This document shows positions 55,323 through 64,000 of a DNA stretch of 64,000 bases, one piece after another. Below the pieces are notes generated by a model. The model was not told the origin of the DNA, ran no database searches, and worked only from the letters and a program-made list of their open reading frames with translations. Positions within the stretch are counted from its first letter, which is position 1; each line of letters opens with the position of its first letter. The position numbers were made by a program, and so were the translations under genes. Origin of the DNA: Chitinophagaceae bacterium UBA1930 (lineage in GTDB: Bacteria > Bacteroidota > Bacteroidia > Chitinophagales > Chitinophagaceae). The stretch lies in NCBI GenBank assembly GCA_002337145.1, contig DDFK01000001.1:124001-188000 (forward strand), read 5' to 3'.

Positions 55323-57140
55323 TTAATAGCCAAGGTTTTGGTACTGCGTCGGGTTTGAAATAATGCTTGCATCCAATTGGCTTTGCGGTATTGGCCTAAG
55401 CACATGGAATGCCTGTAGTTTTGGTGCTGCCACTAAATTGCGTGCCCTGTTTTTCACATATTCCACCAATAGGTTCCTACAAGCAAGGTCTGGCCAACGC
55501 AGGCTTTCGCCACACAGTTCACGTGACCTTTCTGTCATGATAAAATCAACAGTCATATCTGTAGCAGTCAAAGGAACATAGTTAGGGATAGCAGTGGTGC
55601 TTATATTTTTAGACCGCATAATGCTTTGCCTGCTGGCTAATTCAATTGCACTTAAACCCGGGCGATAAGCAGCCCTTTGGCGTAATGTAAGAATCAACGT
55701 CAATGCGTCTCCTGGCCTTCCGTCCAAGATGGCTGCTTCTGCTGCTTCCAGATACACTTCAGATAATTTGGATACTACATATGGCCTTCCGGAAGCATCG
55801 TTGGGAACACTTCTTTTGTTGTCATCATATTTTTTTAGTGCAGGATACAATTGGTAAGTAGGCCTTGATACGAGATAGAATTGTGTTGGATCTAGTATCA
55901 CATATTTTTTGGTTCCAAGCGTTCTTAAAGAATCGGCATACTGTTTACTAGGTGCCAAGAAATAAGCTGTATCGCCTGTGTTAACGCCGGATGCAGAAGC
56001 ATTGTTGTTGGTGGCTAGCCATACCGTCCTGAATGAGTTATCGTACCTGCTATCGTTTTTCTTATCGGCAAATGCAGAATCGATCAACCAGGGATTGGGT
56101 GCCAATTGACGCAATGGCCTCATGTATTGTATTACCCTATCGCAAGGGAAAGCACCATTAATGGATACATTGTTTTGATAGTTACTGTTGAACCAGTTGC
56201 AGGACATATTTGCCTTACCGGAAAATTCGTTGGCCACATCGTTCACTTCGTTGTCGAACGGATCGCCTTGTATCCTTTCTACGGAATATAGAATTTCGGC
56301 GTTGTAGTCGTTGCCTTCTTTATGTACATCGCCATAGTCTGTTAACAGTGCCGTACCCAACATTGCCTGATTGTCTATCACATATTTGGCTGCATCCCAT
56401 GCACTTTTAAAATCGGTTGATTGCTTAGCAGTAGCGTTATAGCCTCTAAACAAATACGCTTTTGCCAACATGTGGTAGGCTGTGGCTTTGTAAATATAAA
56501 AGCCTCCGTTTGCAGGCCTTGTGGTAGGCAGGTTCTGGCTTGCATACATAAAGTCGCTAATGATCAACTGGTAATTCTTTTTCAGCAGATCGGGTACCAA
56601 CCTGTTAAAGCCTTGAAACGGCAATTGATTGAATGTGGTATCGCCGCTACCCAGATCCATTGGTACGGCACCAAATTGCTGCACCAAACCAAAATAATAC
56701 AGCCCCCTAAAAAAATGGGCTTCTGCAATGATCTTAGCTTTGGCTGCTGCATCCATTGATACATTGGGAGCAAAGCCGATAATGCCATTAGCCAAGTTAA
56801 TGTTATTAAAGCTCCTGTTCCATGGCGTTAATATATCGCCATTGCTTGAGTTTAAATTGTATGCACCGCAATCCAATCCACTGCTGGCACCTTGATCGCC
56901 CAATGTCCATTCATCGGTACCAGAGTTCATGGTATTAAGTCCACCATTGGGCCCGTATATGTAACGCATACCAGAATACAGGGAAACCGTACCGCTTTGT
57001 AACCCATTGGCAGTTTTAAGGTATTCAATGGTAAAAGTGGTCTTTGGTTCTTCAATCAGTTTTTTTGCACAGCTACTTGCCAAGAGCAGCACGCAGGCAA
57101 TAAGCGTTACAAATGTTGTTTTAAAAAATAGCTTCTTCAT
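55323..57140 (-). CDS. SusD/RagB-family glycan-binding lipoprotein (xylan PUL)
   Basis: A 605-residue lipoprotein (signal ends LLLASSC). KIIAEAHFFRGLYYFGLVQQFGAVPM near 140, YKATAYHMLAKAYLFRG near 225 and the C-terminal SKLSEVYLEAAEAAILDGRPGDAL and TERSRELCGESLRWPDL follow the SusD layout. It binds oligosaccharides for the partner SusC, 18 bases upstream. Sequence differs clearly from the first SusD, as expected for another glycan. Confidence 0.95.
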   Translation of the reverse strand: MKKLFFKTTFVTLIACVLLLASSCAKKLIEEPKTTFTIEYLKTANGLQSGTVSLYSGMRYIYGPNGGLNTMNSGTDEWTLGDQGASSGLDCGAYNLNSSNGDILTPWNRSFNNINLANGIIGFAPNVSMDAAAKAKIIAEAHFFRGLYYFGLVQQFGAVPMDLGSGDTTFNQLPFQGFNRLVPDLLKKNYQLIISDFMYASQNLPTTRPANGGFYIYKATAYHMLAKAYLFRGYNATAKQSTDFKSAWDAAKYVIDNQAMLGTALLTDYGDVHKEGNDYNAEILYSVERIQGDPFDNEVNDVANEFSGKANMSCNWFNSNYQNNVSINGAFPCDRVIQYMRPLRQLAPNPWLIDSAFADKKNDSRYDNSFRTVWLATNNNASASGVNTGDTAYFLAPSKQYADSLRTLGTKKYVILDPTQFYLVSRPTYQLYPALKKYDDNKRSVPNDASGRPYVVSKLSEVYLEAAEAAILDGRPGDALTLILTLRQRAAYRPGLSAIELASRQSIMRSKNISTTAIPNYVPLTATDMTVDFIMTERSRELCGESLRWPDLACRNLLVEYVKNRARNLVAAPKLQAFHVLRPIPQSQLDASIISNPTQYQNLGY

Positions 57141-57158
57141 ATCAATAATTTTTTTTAC

Positions 57159-60100
57159 TTAAAATGTTACATTAAAACCAATATTAACAGCAAGGGTTGG
57201 CGGGGTATTCAGGCCGATTGTCAGAGCCCTGCTTGATAGGTTGCCAGGGTTTTGAACACCTTGGTTACCTGTGCCCGTTGCTTCGGGATCAACACCACCT
57301 GCATTACGCATGTATGGTGAGTAAAGCACAAAAGGATTTTGCACCGCTACATAGGCCCTGAACGATTGTATCTTGAGCTTATTGATCAGGTTAGATGAAA
57401 AAGTGTACCCGAAATTGATACTACGCACTTTTATAAAACTTGCATCATAGTAGCCCAACGTTGTCCAGTCGGTAGTAATTGGTCTTGCACGTGAAGTGAA
57501 GTTGGCAACCGGAAAATCGTTGGTAGGGTTGGTTGGTGTCCAATAATTTGTTTTAATGGCATTCCTTACACCATCCGTCAAATTGGTGTAAGCAGCAAAT
57601 GGCTGGTGCACCTGGCTTACCAATAAGCCACCAAAGCGTGCATACACTACAAACGAGAAATCGAAATTTTTGTAGGTAAAGCGGTTGGTTATACCTCCCT
57701 GGATTTTTGCCTGGCCGCTACCCAATATTTTTCTATCGTTGGTAGGGTCAATTTTTCCGTCACCGTTCACGTCTTCCAATTTAATGTCGCCTGGTTGGTT
57801 GCCATATTTTGCAGCTTCGGCAGCTTCGCTTAATTGCCAAACGCCCAATTTATTATAATCGTAAATGGCACTTAATGGTTGGCCTATGAACAACTGGCTG
57901 GCTATGTTATTTTTAAAACCATCTGTCAATTTCAACAGCTTGTTCCTATTGCCAAAAAGGTTCAGATCGGTTGACCAAGAGAAGTCTTTCTTCTTAATGT
58001 TCACAGTGCTGATGGTAAACTCCAAGCCTTTGTTTTCCATCTCGCCTATATTGGTAGTATAGCTACCAGCAACGCCAGAAGTAACAGGCAATGAAATACC
58101 ATATAAGATTTTATTGGTAGTTGATTTGTACCATTCAATGGAGCCTGAAATGCGACCTTTCAAGAAACTGAAATCCAAGCCCAGGTTGATTGTTTTGGTG
58201 TACTCCCAATCCAAATTGGGGTTGGGTAAGGTAACTAAACTGTAACCTGTAACAATGGTAGAAGGTCCATAATTATAACGGATGGTACCACCGGGAACAG
58301 AAGGCGATGAATAACCATTGTAATTATAAGGCGATACAAGACCTAAAGAAGTGTAAGGGCTTATAGACTGGTTAGAGGTTTGACCTACACCTGCCCTTAA
58401 TTTCAAATTGTCCAAGTAAGTGATTTTTTTCATGAACTCCTCGCTGGATATGTTCCATCCAAAAGAAAGGGCTGGGTAACTTTTGTATTTGTTGCCCGGA
58501 GCCAAACGTGATGAACCATCTACCCTATAGGTAAGGGTTGCCATGTATCTATCATTGAAAGAATAATTGAGCCTAGCCATGTACGATTCCAATGCATAAG
58601 TTGTTTCGGAACCACTTACGGTTGGCTTGCTTGTGTTGGAGGCATTGGACTGACCCAGGTTATAGAACTGGATAAAGTCTTCATCAATAGAATCTTTGCT
58701 GATAAAAGTATTATGGCTATGGTCTTCTTGGTAACTGTACAAACCGGTAAATGTAAATTTATGTTTACCGATCACTTTATCATAAGTAAGAATATTCTCT
58801 AACGTGTACCCATAACCTTCAGCATTGTTTACACTGGCAGTATTGCCCTTCTTGGCCCTGAAATAACTTGGGGACAAGGGTTTATCAGATTTCTGGAACT
58901 GGTCGTTCTCTTGTTGCCTATAATCCAAACCTGCATTCAGGCGGTATTTCAAACCCTTTACAATCTGGTATTCGGCATATACCGTATTAAACGTACGTAA
59001 CCTGCGTACTTTGTCAACCCAACTACCATTGTTGTTTTTTAACAGTAACGGATTGTATTGGCTAACCCTATCTGTAGTGTTACCTGCCACTAAAGTATCG
59101 TTGTTAGATGGCATCAACGGGCTAAGCGTTACTATTGGAAACATCGGGTTGTTAAACTGTGAGCCATTGGTTATGCTCAATGTGTTCATTGTATTCAAAC
59201 CGATCTTTAATCTTTTACCAACCTTGGTATCAATGGTACCACGTAAAGAGTAACGGGTAAAATCCTGACCAGGCAATACGGTTGTTTCTTTAAAGTAACC
59301 ACCACCTAACGAATAGGTGCTGCCACCAGTACTGCCGCCAGAAACAGACAAGTTATGATTGGTAACAAATCCATTTTTATACATCAGGTCCTGCCAGTCT
59401 GTGGATTGCCCTTTTGCCCTTGCAGCCAATTCTTCGGGCATGTAAGGTGCAGAAGCATTGTTGGCCAGATCTCTCATGGCAACATATTCATCTGCGTTAA
59501 ATACTTTATAGCGGTTGCGTACAGATGATATACCATAATAGCCATTGTACGAAAGCCTTGCTTCGCCAGCCTTACCTTTTTTGGTGGTTATAAGAATTAC
59601 ACCGTTGGAACCACGAGAGCCGTAAATAGCAGTTGCAGAAGCATCTTTCAAAATATCTACAGAAGCCACTTCGTCTGGGTTAATGTCGTTTAGGTTGCCA
59701 CCTTCAAATGGTACACCATCTAAAATAATCAAAGGGTCGTTAGAACCATTAATGGTCCTCTCGCCACGTATCCTTATAACGGCACCCGCACCTGGCCTCG
59801 TGCCAACTTGTTGCACTTCAAGCCCTGCGGCCCTGCCCTGTAAAGCTTGCTGTATGTTTGCTACAGGTACTTCACGCAAAGCTTTCTCCCCTACCGTAAC
59901 TACCGAACCTGTTACATCTCTCTTTCTTTGTGTACCATAACCAACCACCACTACACCATCCAGTTCGTTTTTAGATGATACCAAGGTTATATTAATATTT
60001 TGTCTGTTGTTTACTTTTACTTCTTGCAACACATAATTCAATGAAGAAAAAACAAGTGTGCCTGTTTTTGAAACACTGATCGTAAAGTTTCCGTTTTCAT

Positions 60101-60317
60101 CTGTTGAGGTTCCAGTTGTTGAACCCTTTTCCACAACAGAAACATTTTGTACCGGTAAGTTACCTTCACCAGTTACGTGACCTGTAACTTTTATCTTGTC
60201 TTGTGCATACATGCAAAAAGGCAATAGCATAGCACACAAAAGCATCTTCCACTTTTGCTGTACCAGCTTTAATTTTTTGTTTTGGGGATTGTTTTCTCCG
60301 AGAGGATAAATTTTCAT
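57159..60317 (-). CDS. SusC/RagA-family TonB-dependent transporter (xylan PUL)
   Basis: A 1052-residue outer-membrane protein. Signal peptide (ends MYAQ), carboxypeptidase-D-like domain (KVTGHVTGEGNLPVQNVSVV), TonB-box region DGVVVVGYGTQRKR, plug (QQALQGRAAGLEVQQVGTRPG, IRIRGERTI, PLIILDGVPFEG) and barrel ending NIGFNVTF. It imports xylo-oligosaccharides, judged by its neighbours. Motif AGCGTAT occurs twice upstream and a perfect palindrome lies between it and the LacI genes. Confidence 0.95.
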   Translation of the reverse strand: MKIYPLGENNPQNKKLKLVQQKWKMLLCAMLLPFCMYAQDKIKVTGHVTGEGNLPVQNVSVVEKGSTTGTSTDENGNFTISVSKTGTLVFSSLNYVLQEVKVNNRQNINITLVSSKNELDGVVVVGYGTQRKRDVTGSVVTVGEKALREVPVANIQQALQGRAAGLEVQQVGTRPGAGAVIRIRGERTINGSNDPLIILDGVPFEGGNLNDINPDEVASVDILKDASATAIYGSRGSNGVILITTKKGKAGEARLSYNGYYGISSVRNRYKVFNADEYVAMRDLANNASAPYMPEELAARAKGQSTDWQDLMYKNGFVTNHNLSVSGGSTGGSTYSLGGGYFKETTVLPGQDFTRYSLRGTIDTKVGKRLKIGLNTMNTLSITNGSQFNNPMFPIVTLSPLMPSNNDTLVAGNTTDRVSQYNPLLLKNNNGSWVDKVRRLRTFNTVYAEYQIVKGLKYRLNAGLDYRQQENDQFQKSDKPLSPSYFRAKKGNTASVNNAEGYGYTLENILTYDKVIGKHKFTFTGLYSYQEDHSHNTFISKDSIDEDFIQFYNLGQSNASNTSKPTVSGSETTYALESYMARLNYSFNDRYMATLTYRVDGSSRLAPGNKYKSYPALSFGWNISSEEFMKKITYLDNLKLRAGVGQTSNQSISPYTSLGLVSPYNYNGYSSPSVPGGTIRYNYGPSTIVTGYSLVTLPNPNLDWEYTKTINLGLDFSFLKGRISGSIEWYKSTTNKILYGISLPVTSGVAGSYTTNIGEMENKGLEFTISTVNIKKKDFSWSTDLNLFGNRNKLLKLTDGFKNNIASQLFIGQPLSAIYDYNKLGVWQLSEAAEAAKYGNQPGDIKLEDVNGDGKIDPTNDRKILGSGQAKIQGGITNRFTYKNFDFSFVVYARFGGLLVSQVHQPFAAYTNLTDGVRNAIKTNYWTPTNPTNDFPVANFTSRARPITTDWTTLGYYDASFIKVRSINFGYTFSSNLINKLKIQSFRAYVAVQNPFVLYSPYMRNAGGVDPEATGTGNQGVQNPGNLSSRALTIGLNTPPTLAVNIGFNVTF

Positions 60318-60348
60318 AAAGCAATGTTTTTGTAGAATTGGTTCTTTT

Positions 60349-60374
60349 AGCGTATTTCTTAAAGGGAAGCGTAT
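60349..60374 (-). promoter_or_regulatory. Two AGCGTAT motifs upstream of the xylan susC
   Basis: AGCGTAT at 60349-60355 and AAGCGTAT at 60367-60374 lie 18-19 bases apart; GCGTAT recurs at 60455-60460. They match the core of the motif upstream of the first susC and of the T9SS/GH operon. Nothing else in 60318-60658 looks like a gene. Confidence 0.45.
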
Positions 60375-60386
60375 GTTTTTTTTGAT

Positions 60387-60400
60387 CAGTTGATCAACTG
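60387..60400. promoter_or_regulatory. Perfect 14-base palindrome CAGTTGATCAACTG
   Basis: The palindrome lies about 70 bases upstream of susC start and 260 bases upstream of the first LacI gene, beside the two AGCGTAT motifs. A regulator binding site is plausible; no data link it to a protein. Confidence 0.4.
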
Positions 60401-60592
60401 GTATTTGATACGATATAGCAATAGGGGCTATTAACCTTACATGAGTTGGAGTATGCGTATCTATTGCTTTGGCAACGAATAGGCATGGTGCTTTTAATCG
60501 TTAGTATCGGCTGCATCAATCAATCGTTTTATTGTTATGGCAAGTATGCAGAAAAACCGTTTGACAGACCGAATATAGGAAAGTTTTCAAAA

Positions 60593-60610
60593 ATTGCAAC
60601 CGATTGCAAT
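60593..60610. promoter_or_regulatory. LacI-type operator before the first LacI gene
   Basis: ATTGCAACCGATTGCAAT is symmetric apart from the two bases flanking the central CG, as LacI-family operators are. The core GCAACCGATTGC recurs exactly before the second LacI gene, so autoregulation is likely. It lies 49 bases upstream of the ATG at 60659. Confidence 0.65.
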
Positions 60611-60658
60611 TTTTTTTTTGAAAAACAACCGTTTTATTTGTTACAGAAAGCGGGATTT

Positions 60659-61693
60659 ATGTCTGAAGAGAAAGAAATAACCATTTACGATATTGCCAAG
60701 CACCTCAATATTTCTGCTACTACGGTAAGCCGTGGCTTAAAGGACCATCCTAATATCAACAAGAACACCCGCAAAAAGATATTCGATGCCGCAAAGGAAC
60801 TGGGCTACCGCTCCAACATGTTTGCCAGCAGCCTACGCAGCAAGAAAACACATACCATTGGTGTAATTGTACCCAGGCTCAACAGTTATTTTATGGCGGC
60901 AGTACTGGCGGGTATGGAAGATGCGGCCAGCAGGGAAGGCTACAACCTCATCATCAGCCAATCGTTGGAAAGCTCCGAAAAAGAAAAGTCCAATGCACAT
61001 ACCATGTTCAACAAACGGGTGGATGGATTGCTTGTTTCATTGGCATACGATACGGAAAGCATCGAACATTTTGAACCCTTTTTCAGCAAAGGCATACCGG
61101 TGGTGTTTTTTGACCGTGCATTTACGCACAACGAAACAACGAGTATTGTAATAGACAACTTCAACGCAGCCTATACCATTACCAAACACTTGATAGATAT
61201 GGGCTGCAAACGCATCATGCACTTGGGCGGTAATGTGTTGCGTAACGTATATGCCGACCGTTTAAAAGGGTACAAGCAGGCCCTGAAAGATGCACATTTA
61301 AAGTTTGATGAGAAGCTGGTACACATCAGCAGTCTAAGCGAAGAAGCAGGATTAAAAGCCGGCCAGTTGATATTGAATATGAAAGAACGCCCCGATGGGG
61401 TCTTTGCATCCAACGATACCTGTGCCGTGCATTGCATGATCAAACTGATGGAAGCAGGCGTAACCATTCCTGACGATATTGCTTTTGCGGGTTTCAACAA
61501 TGATCCTATCAGCAAGATCATACAGCCCAATCTTACTACTGTCAATTATCCTGGCTATACCATTGGCGAATCTGCTGTTAATGGGCTCATCAACCACCTG
61601 AACAATGTATCGAGTATAAAGAACACCAATAGCATTGTTTTACGCTCGGATCTCATCATCAGGGAGTCCTCACTGAAAAAGAAAACTTTGTAA
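60659..61693 (+). CDS. LacI-family transcriptional regulator 1
   Basis: The ATG at 60659 gives 344 residues, the usual LacI length; an upstream extension from 60446 has no family match. N-terminal helix-turn-helix and hinge: ITIYDIAKHLNISATTVSRGLKDHPNINKNTRKKI. Then the periplasmic-binding-type domain (HTIGVIVPRLNSYFMAAVLAG, RVDGLLVSLA, FFDRAF, HLIDMGCKRIMHLGG, DDIAFAGFNNDPISK). The effector is unknown, but a xylan or glucuronate sugar is expected from context. A paralog follows after 39 bases. Confidence 0.92.
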   Translation: MSEEKEITIYDIAKHLNISATTVSRGLKDHPNINKNTRKKIFDAAKELGYRSNMFASSLRSKKTHTIGVIVPRLNSYFMAAVLAGMEDAASREGYNLIISQSLESSEKEKSNAHTMFNKRVDGLLVSLAYDTESIEHFEPFFSKGIPVVFFDRAFTHNETTSIVIDNFNAAYTITKHLIDMGCKRIMHLGGNVLRNVYADRLKGYKQALKDAHLKFDEKLVHISSLSEEAGLKAGQLILNMKERPDGVFASNDTCAVHCMIKLMEAGVTIPDDIAFAGFNNDPISKIIQPNLTTVNYPGYTIGESAVNGLINHLNNVSSIKNTNSIVLRSDLIIRESSLKKKTL

Positions 61694-61717
61694 TCTGATT
61701 TTTTTTGCGATTTTTAC

Positions 61718-61729
61718 GCAACCGATTGC
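61718..61729. promoter_or_regulatory. LacI-type operator before the second LacI gene
   Basis: GCAACCGATTGC ends three bases before the start codon at 61733. Identical to the core of the operator before the first LacI gene; binding here would block translation initiation or readthrough transcription of the second gene. Confidence 0.6.
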
Positions 61730-61732
61730 AAA

Positions 61733-62758
61733 ATGAAGCAAAAAAAAGATATCACCATTTATGATATTGCACAGAAGCTGGAAATCTCTTCCGCTACTGT
61801 AAGCCGTGGCCTGCAGGACCATCCCGCTATCAACAAAAATACCCGCAAGAAAATACAGGATGCCGCTAAAGAGCTGGGCTACCGCCACAACACATTTGCA
61901 AGCAGCTTACGCAAACAGAAAACCAATACCATTGGTGTGATTGTGCATGAACTGAACAGTAACTTTATTACATCGGTATTGGCAGGTATAGAAAAGGTAA
62001 CAACAGAAGCAGGGTACGACATCATTATTGCACACTCGTCTGAAAGCAGCACCAAAGAAGCGGCAAACGCATTGAACCTTTTCCATAAACGGGTTGATGG
62101 ACTGATTGCATCGCTTGCATTTGATACAAAATCGCTGGAACATTTTCAGCATTTTGAAGAGAAAGGCATACCCGTTATTTTCTTTGACCGTGTGGAAGAA
62201 AAAGGCGAAAGCACCAAAGTAATTATTGACAACTACAAATGCGGCTATCAAGCAACACAGCATTTGATAGAGCAGGGCTGCAAAAGAATTGTACTGGTTA
62301 CCGCTAATTTGAAACGTAACGTTTATGCCCAACGTTACAAAGGTTATGCCGATGCTTTGTTTGATAACAATATATCCTTGAACAAAAATCTGGTACTGAT
62401 AAAAGACCTGAGTGAACAATGCGGTGTTGAAGCAGCTAAAGAGATACTACAAATGAAACCCTTGCCAGACGGGGCATTCATCACCAACGATTTTTCTGCA
62501 GCCATCTGTATGCAAACCTTGAAAGATTATGGCATTCGCATACCGGAAGACATTGCCATTGTTGGTTTCAACAACGATGCCATCAGCAAGATTGTGGAAC
62601 CGCAATTGTCTACCATCCATTACCCGGGTATCGATATGGGCGAAATTGCTGCAAGGAACCTCATTAGCCATTTAAAAGGCATGTCCAATATTAAACACAC
62701 ACAAACCATCGTGGTGCGTTCGGAACTGATTGTCCGCAAGTCATCGCTAAAAAAATAA
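61733..62758 (+). CDS. LacI-family transcriptional regulator 2
   Basis: A 341-residue paralog of the preceding gene. Helix-turn-helix DITIYDIAQKLEISSATVSRGLQDHPAINKNTRKKI is almost the same as in regulator 1, including the recognition helix, so both should bind the same operators. The effector domain differs more (VIVHELNSNFITSVLAG, FFDRVEEKGESTKV), so the two may answer to different sugars. It precedes the SDR gene by 36 bases and is probably cotranscribed with it. Confidence 0.92.
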   Translation: MKQKKDITIYDIAQKLEISSATVSRGLQDHPAINKNTRKKIQDAAKELGYRHNTFASSLRKQKTNTIGVIVHELNSNFITSVLAGIEKVTTEAGYDIIIAHSSESSTKEAANALNLFHKRVDGLIASLAFDTKSLEHFQHFEEKGIPVIFFDRVEEKGESTKVIIDNYKCGYQATQHLIEQGCKRIVLVTANLKRNVYAQRYKGYADALFDNNISLNKNLVLIKDLSEQCGVEAAKEILQMKPLPDGAFITNDFSAAICMQTLKDYGIRIPEDIAIVGFNNDAISKIVEPQLSTIHYPGIDMGEIAARNLISHLKGMSNIKHTQTIVVRSELIVRKSSLKK

Positions 62759-62794
62759 CAGAACAAAATTTGCTTGTTGTATAAATCGTCTACT

Positions 62795-63544
62795 ATGAAA
62801 CTAAAGAAGAAAAAAATTGCTATCGTAACAGGAGGAGCATCAGGCATTGGATTGGCCATTGCAGAAAAATTTGTCTCATCGGGTATCCATACCATTGTAA
62901 TAGGAAGGGATGAAAAAAAATTGCAGGCTGTAAAAAAGAAACTGGGCGATTTATGTGAAACCGTTTCGTTCGACTTAAAGAACCTTGCAGCCATTCCACA
63001 ACTGGTAAAAGACCTGGTGAAACAATTTGGCGGCATTGATATATTGGTAAACAATGCAGGCATCAATATGAAAAAAGATTTTGTGGATGTAAGCGACGAT
63101 GAGTTTCAGCAGATACTGCTCACCAATGTTACCGCTGTATTTGCCTTGTCGAGGGAAGTGGTAAAATACATGCACAAGAAAAAATCGGGCAGCATCATCA
63201 ACATCAGCTCCATGGCTTCGCAATACGGTTTGCCAAAAGTAATTGCCTATACTGCATCCAAATCTGCTATTGAGGGCATGACCAGGGCAATGGCCGTGGA
63301 GCTATCGCCCAAAGGCATCCGCGTTAACTGCATTGCCCCGGGTTTCATAGCAACAGACATGAGTGCGAAAGCCCTGAACAGCGATAAAGAAAGGAAACAA
63401 AAAGTAATGAGCCGCACACCTATGGGCCATATGGGCAGCCCTGAAGATATTGCCAGTGCTGCATTGTACCTGGCCAATGGCGAAGCCAAATATGTAACGG
63501 GTGTTGTATTGCCTGTTGATGGTGGCAACTCTATCGGTTTTTAA
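62795..63544 (+). CDS. Short-chain dehydrogenase/reductase (SDR)
   Basis: The ATG at 62795 gives 249 residues. IAIVTGGASGIGLAIAEKF is the NAD(P)-binding loop, NNAGIN the conserved Asn motif, INISSMASQYG the catalytic Ser region and AYTASK the Tyr and Lys. The C-terminal GFIATDMSAK and GVVLPVDGGNSIGF are typical of classical SDRs such as FabG or gluconate dehydrogenases. Beside uxuA and GH115 it could be a fructuronate reductase, supplying mannonate to UxuA; substrate cannot be read from sequence. Confidence 0.85.
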   Translation: MKLKKKKIAIVTGGASGIGLAIAEKFVSSGIHTIVIGRDEKKLQAVKKKLGDLCETVSFDLKNLAAIPQLVKDLVKQFGGIDILVNNAGINMKKDFVDVSDDEFQQILLTNVTAVFALSREVVKYMHKKKSGSIINISSMASQYGLPKVIAYTASKSAIEGMTRAMAVELSPKGIRVNCIAPGFIATDMSAKALNSDKERKQKVMSRTPMGHMGSPEDIASAALYLANGEAKYVTGVVLPVDGGNSIGF

Positions 63545-63568
63545 TGATCATAAAAATTCAACGATTGT

Positions 63569-64000
63569 ATGTTCAAGCAACTTACACTTATCATACTTGC
63601 AACATTCTTTTGTCAGCAACTCATTGCACAAAATATGGTTGCTGAAACAAAAGCAGCCAATGCATTTGTAATTGCTGATGCAACAAGTAGTACGGAAATT
63701 TATGTAGATGAAAACGATGATGCTCTTGTAAAAAAATCTGCCGAACTGTTACAGCAAGACATTGAACTGGTAACAGGTAAAAAACTTGCCATCATTCATA
63801 GAATTATTACGCCACATAAAAATGTAATCGTTATTGGCTCAATTGAAAAATCATCCATGATCAAACAATTGATCCAAGCTAAAAAATTGAATGCAACAAG
63901 CATTAAGAACAAATGGGAAGCCTATCAAATAACAACATTTCAAAAACCTTTTACTGAAATAGAAAATGCTTTGGTCATTGCTGGCAATGATAGACGTGGT
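63569..64000 (+). CDS. GH115 alpha-glucuronidase, N-terminal part (runs off right edge)
   Basis: The first 144 codons are visible: a signal peptide (ILATFFCQQLIAQ), then NAFVIADATSSTEIYVDEND, ALVKKSAELLQQDIELVTGKK, NVIVIGSIEKSSMIKQLI and NALVIAGNDRRG at the edge. These match the N-terminal domain of GH115 enzymes, which remove glucuronic acid or its 4-O-methyl ether from xylan. Catalytic residues lie beyond the window. Gap to the SDR gene is 24 bases, so the two form an operon. Confidence 0.8.
   Translation, partial: MFKQLTLIILATFFCQQLIAQNMVAETKAANAFVIADATSSTEIYVDENDDALVKKSAELLQQDIELVTGKKLAIIHRIITPHKNVIVIGSIEKSSMIKQLIQAKKLNATSIKNKWEAYQITTFQKPFTEIENALVIAGNDRRG

Noticed and set aside
55298..55405. 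N-terminal extension of the GH10 xylanase
   Set aside because: It overlaps the end of susD; the lipoprotein signal starts at 55297.

Overview
The window looks like the chromosome of a member of the Bacteroidota, probably close to the Chitinophagaceae. The evidence is two SusC/SusD pairs, large surface proteins with type IX secretion (T9SS) C-terminal sorting domains, a PorP/SprF partner, a TAnnTTTG-type promoter box and lipoprotein-rich glycan loci. No species can be named from the sequence alone.

Region 1 (1 to about 15.8 kb) is the right part of an integrated mobile element; its left end lies outside the window. It carries a partial conserved gene, a zinc-ribbon protein, two single-stranded DNA-binding proteins, a tandem pair of TnsA-like nucleases, a DUF932 protein, and a PRTRC gene set (E, C, an unnamed gene with a possible -1 frameshift, B and a ThiF-family protein). 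A mobilization module follows: an oriT-like dyad, a relaxosome protein, a HUH relaxase and a VirD4/TraG-like coupling protein. After that come palindromic repeats, an AAA ATPase with its own set of palindromes, and a tyrosine integrase next to tRNA-Pro. No mating-pore genes are visible, so within the window it looks like a mobilizable rather than self-transmissible element.

Region 2 (15.9 to 26.9 kb) is a surface-protein locus. A minus-strand operon encodes a YCF48-like repeat protein with a T9SS sorting domain, a PorP/SprF protein and an IgGFc-binding-like/PKD protein with a T9SS sorting domain. A histidine kinase and response regulator pair is transcribed divergently from it; a perfect 8-bp dyad sits in the shared intergenic region.

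Region 3 (26.9 to 48.2 kb) is a polysaccharide utilization locus (PUL), all on the minus strand. From upstream to downstream it has a membrane sensor with a transposase-like DNA-binding tail, a large T9SS cargo protein, a small PID-CTERM-like protein, a second T9SS protein sharing its N-terminal module, GH3, GH2 and GH5 enzymes, SusC, SusD, a PKD lipoprotein, a GLUG-repeat lipoprotein and a GH128/Asl1-like lipoprotein. The enzyme set suggests a beta-glucan, perhaps beta-1,3-linked; this is inference.

Region 4 (48.3 to 64 kb) is a glucuronoxylan PUL. Minus strand: SusC, SusD, GH10 xylanase with an inserted carbohydrate-binding module, GH35-like enzyme, GH3 xylosidase-like enzyme and mannonate dehydratase UxuA. 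Plus strand: two tandem LacI-family regulators, a short-chain dehydrogenase and the start of a GH115 alpha-glucuronidase. Together these would cut xylan, remove glucuronic acid and feed it to the hexuronate pathway.

The most unusual observation is the 638-residue protein at 46.3 to 48.2 kb. It joins a 7TMR-DISM membrane sensor to an IS1595-type zinc ribbon and helix-turn-helix with no catalytic transposase part. A repeated motif (ATACGCTT or its complement) appears upstream of the neighbouring T9SS/GH operon and of both susC genes, and is a candidate target for it.
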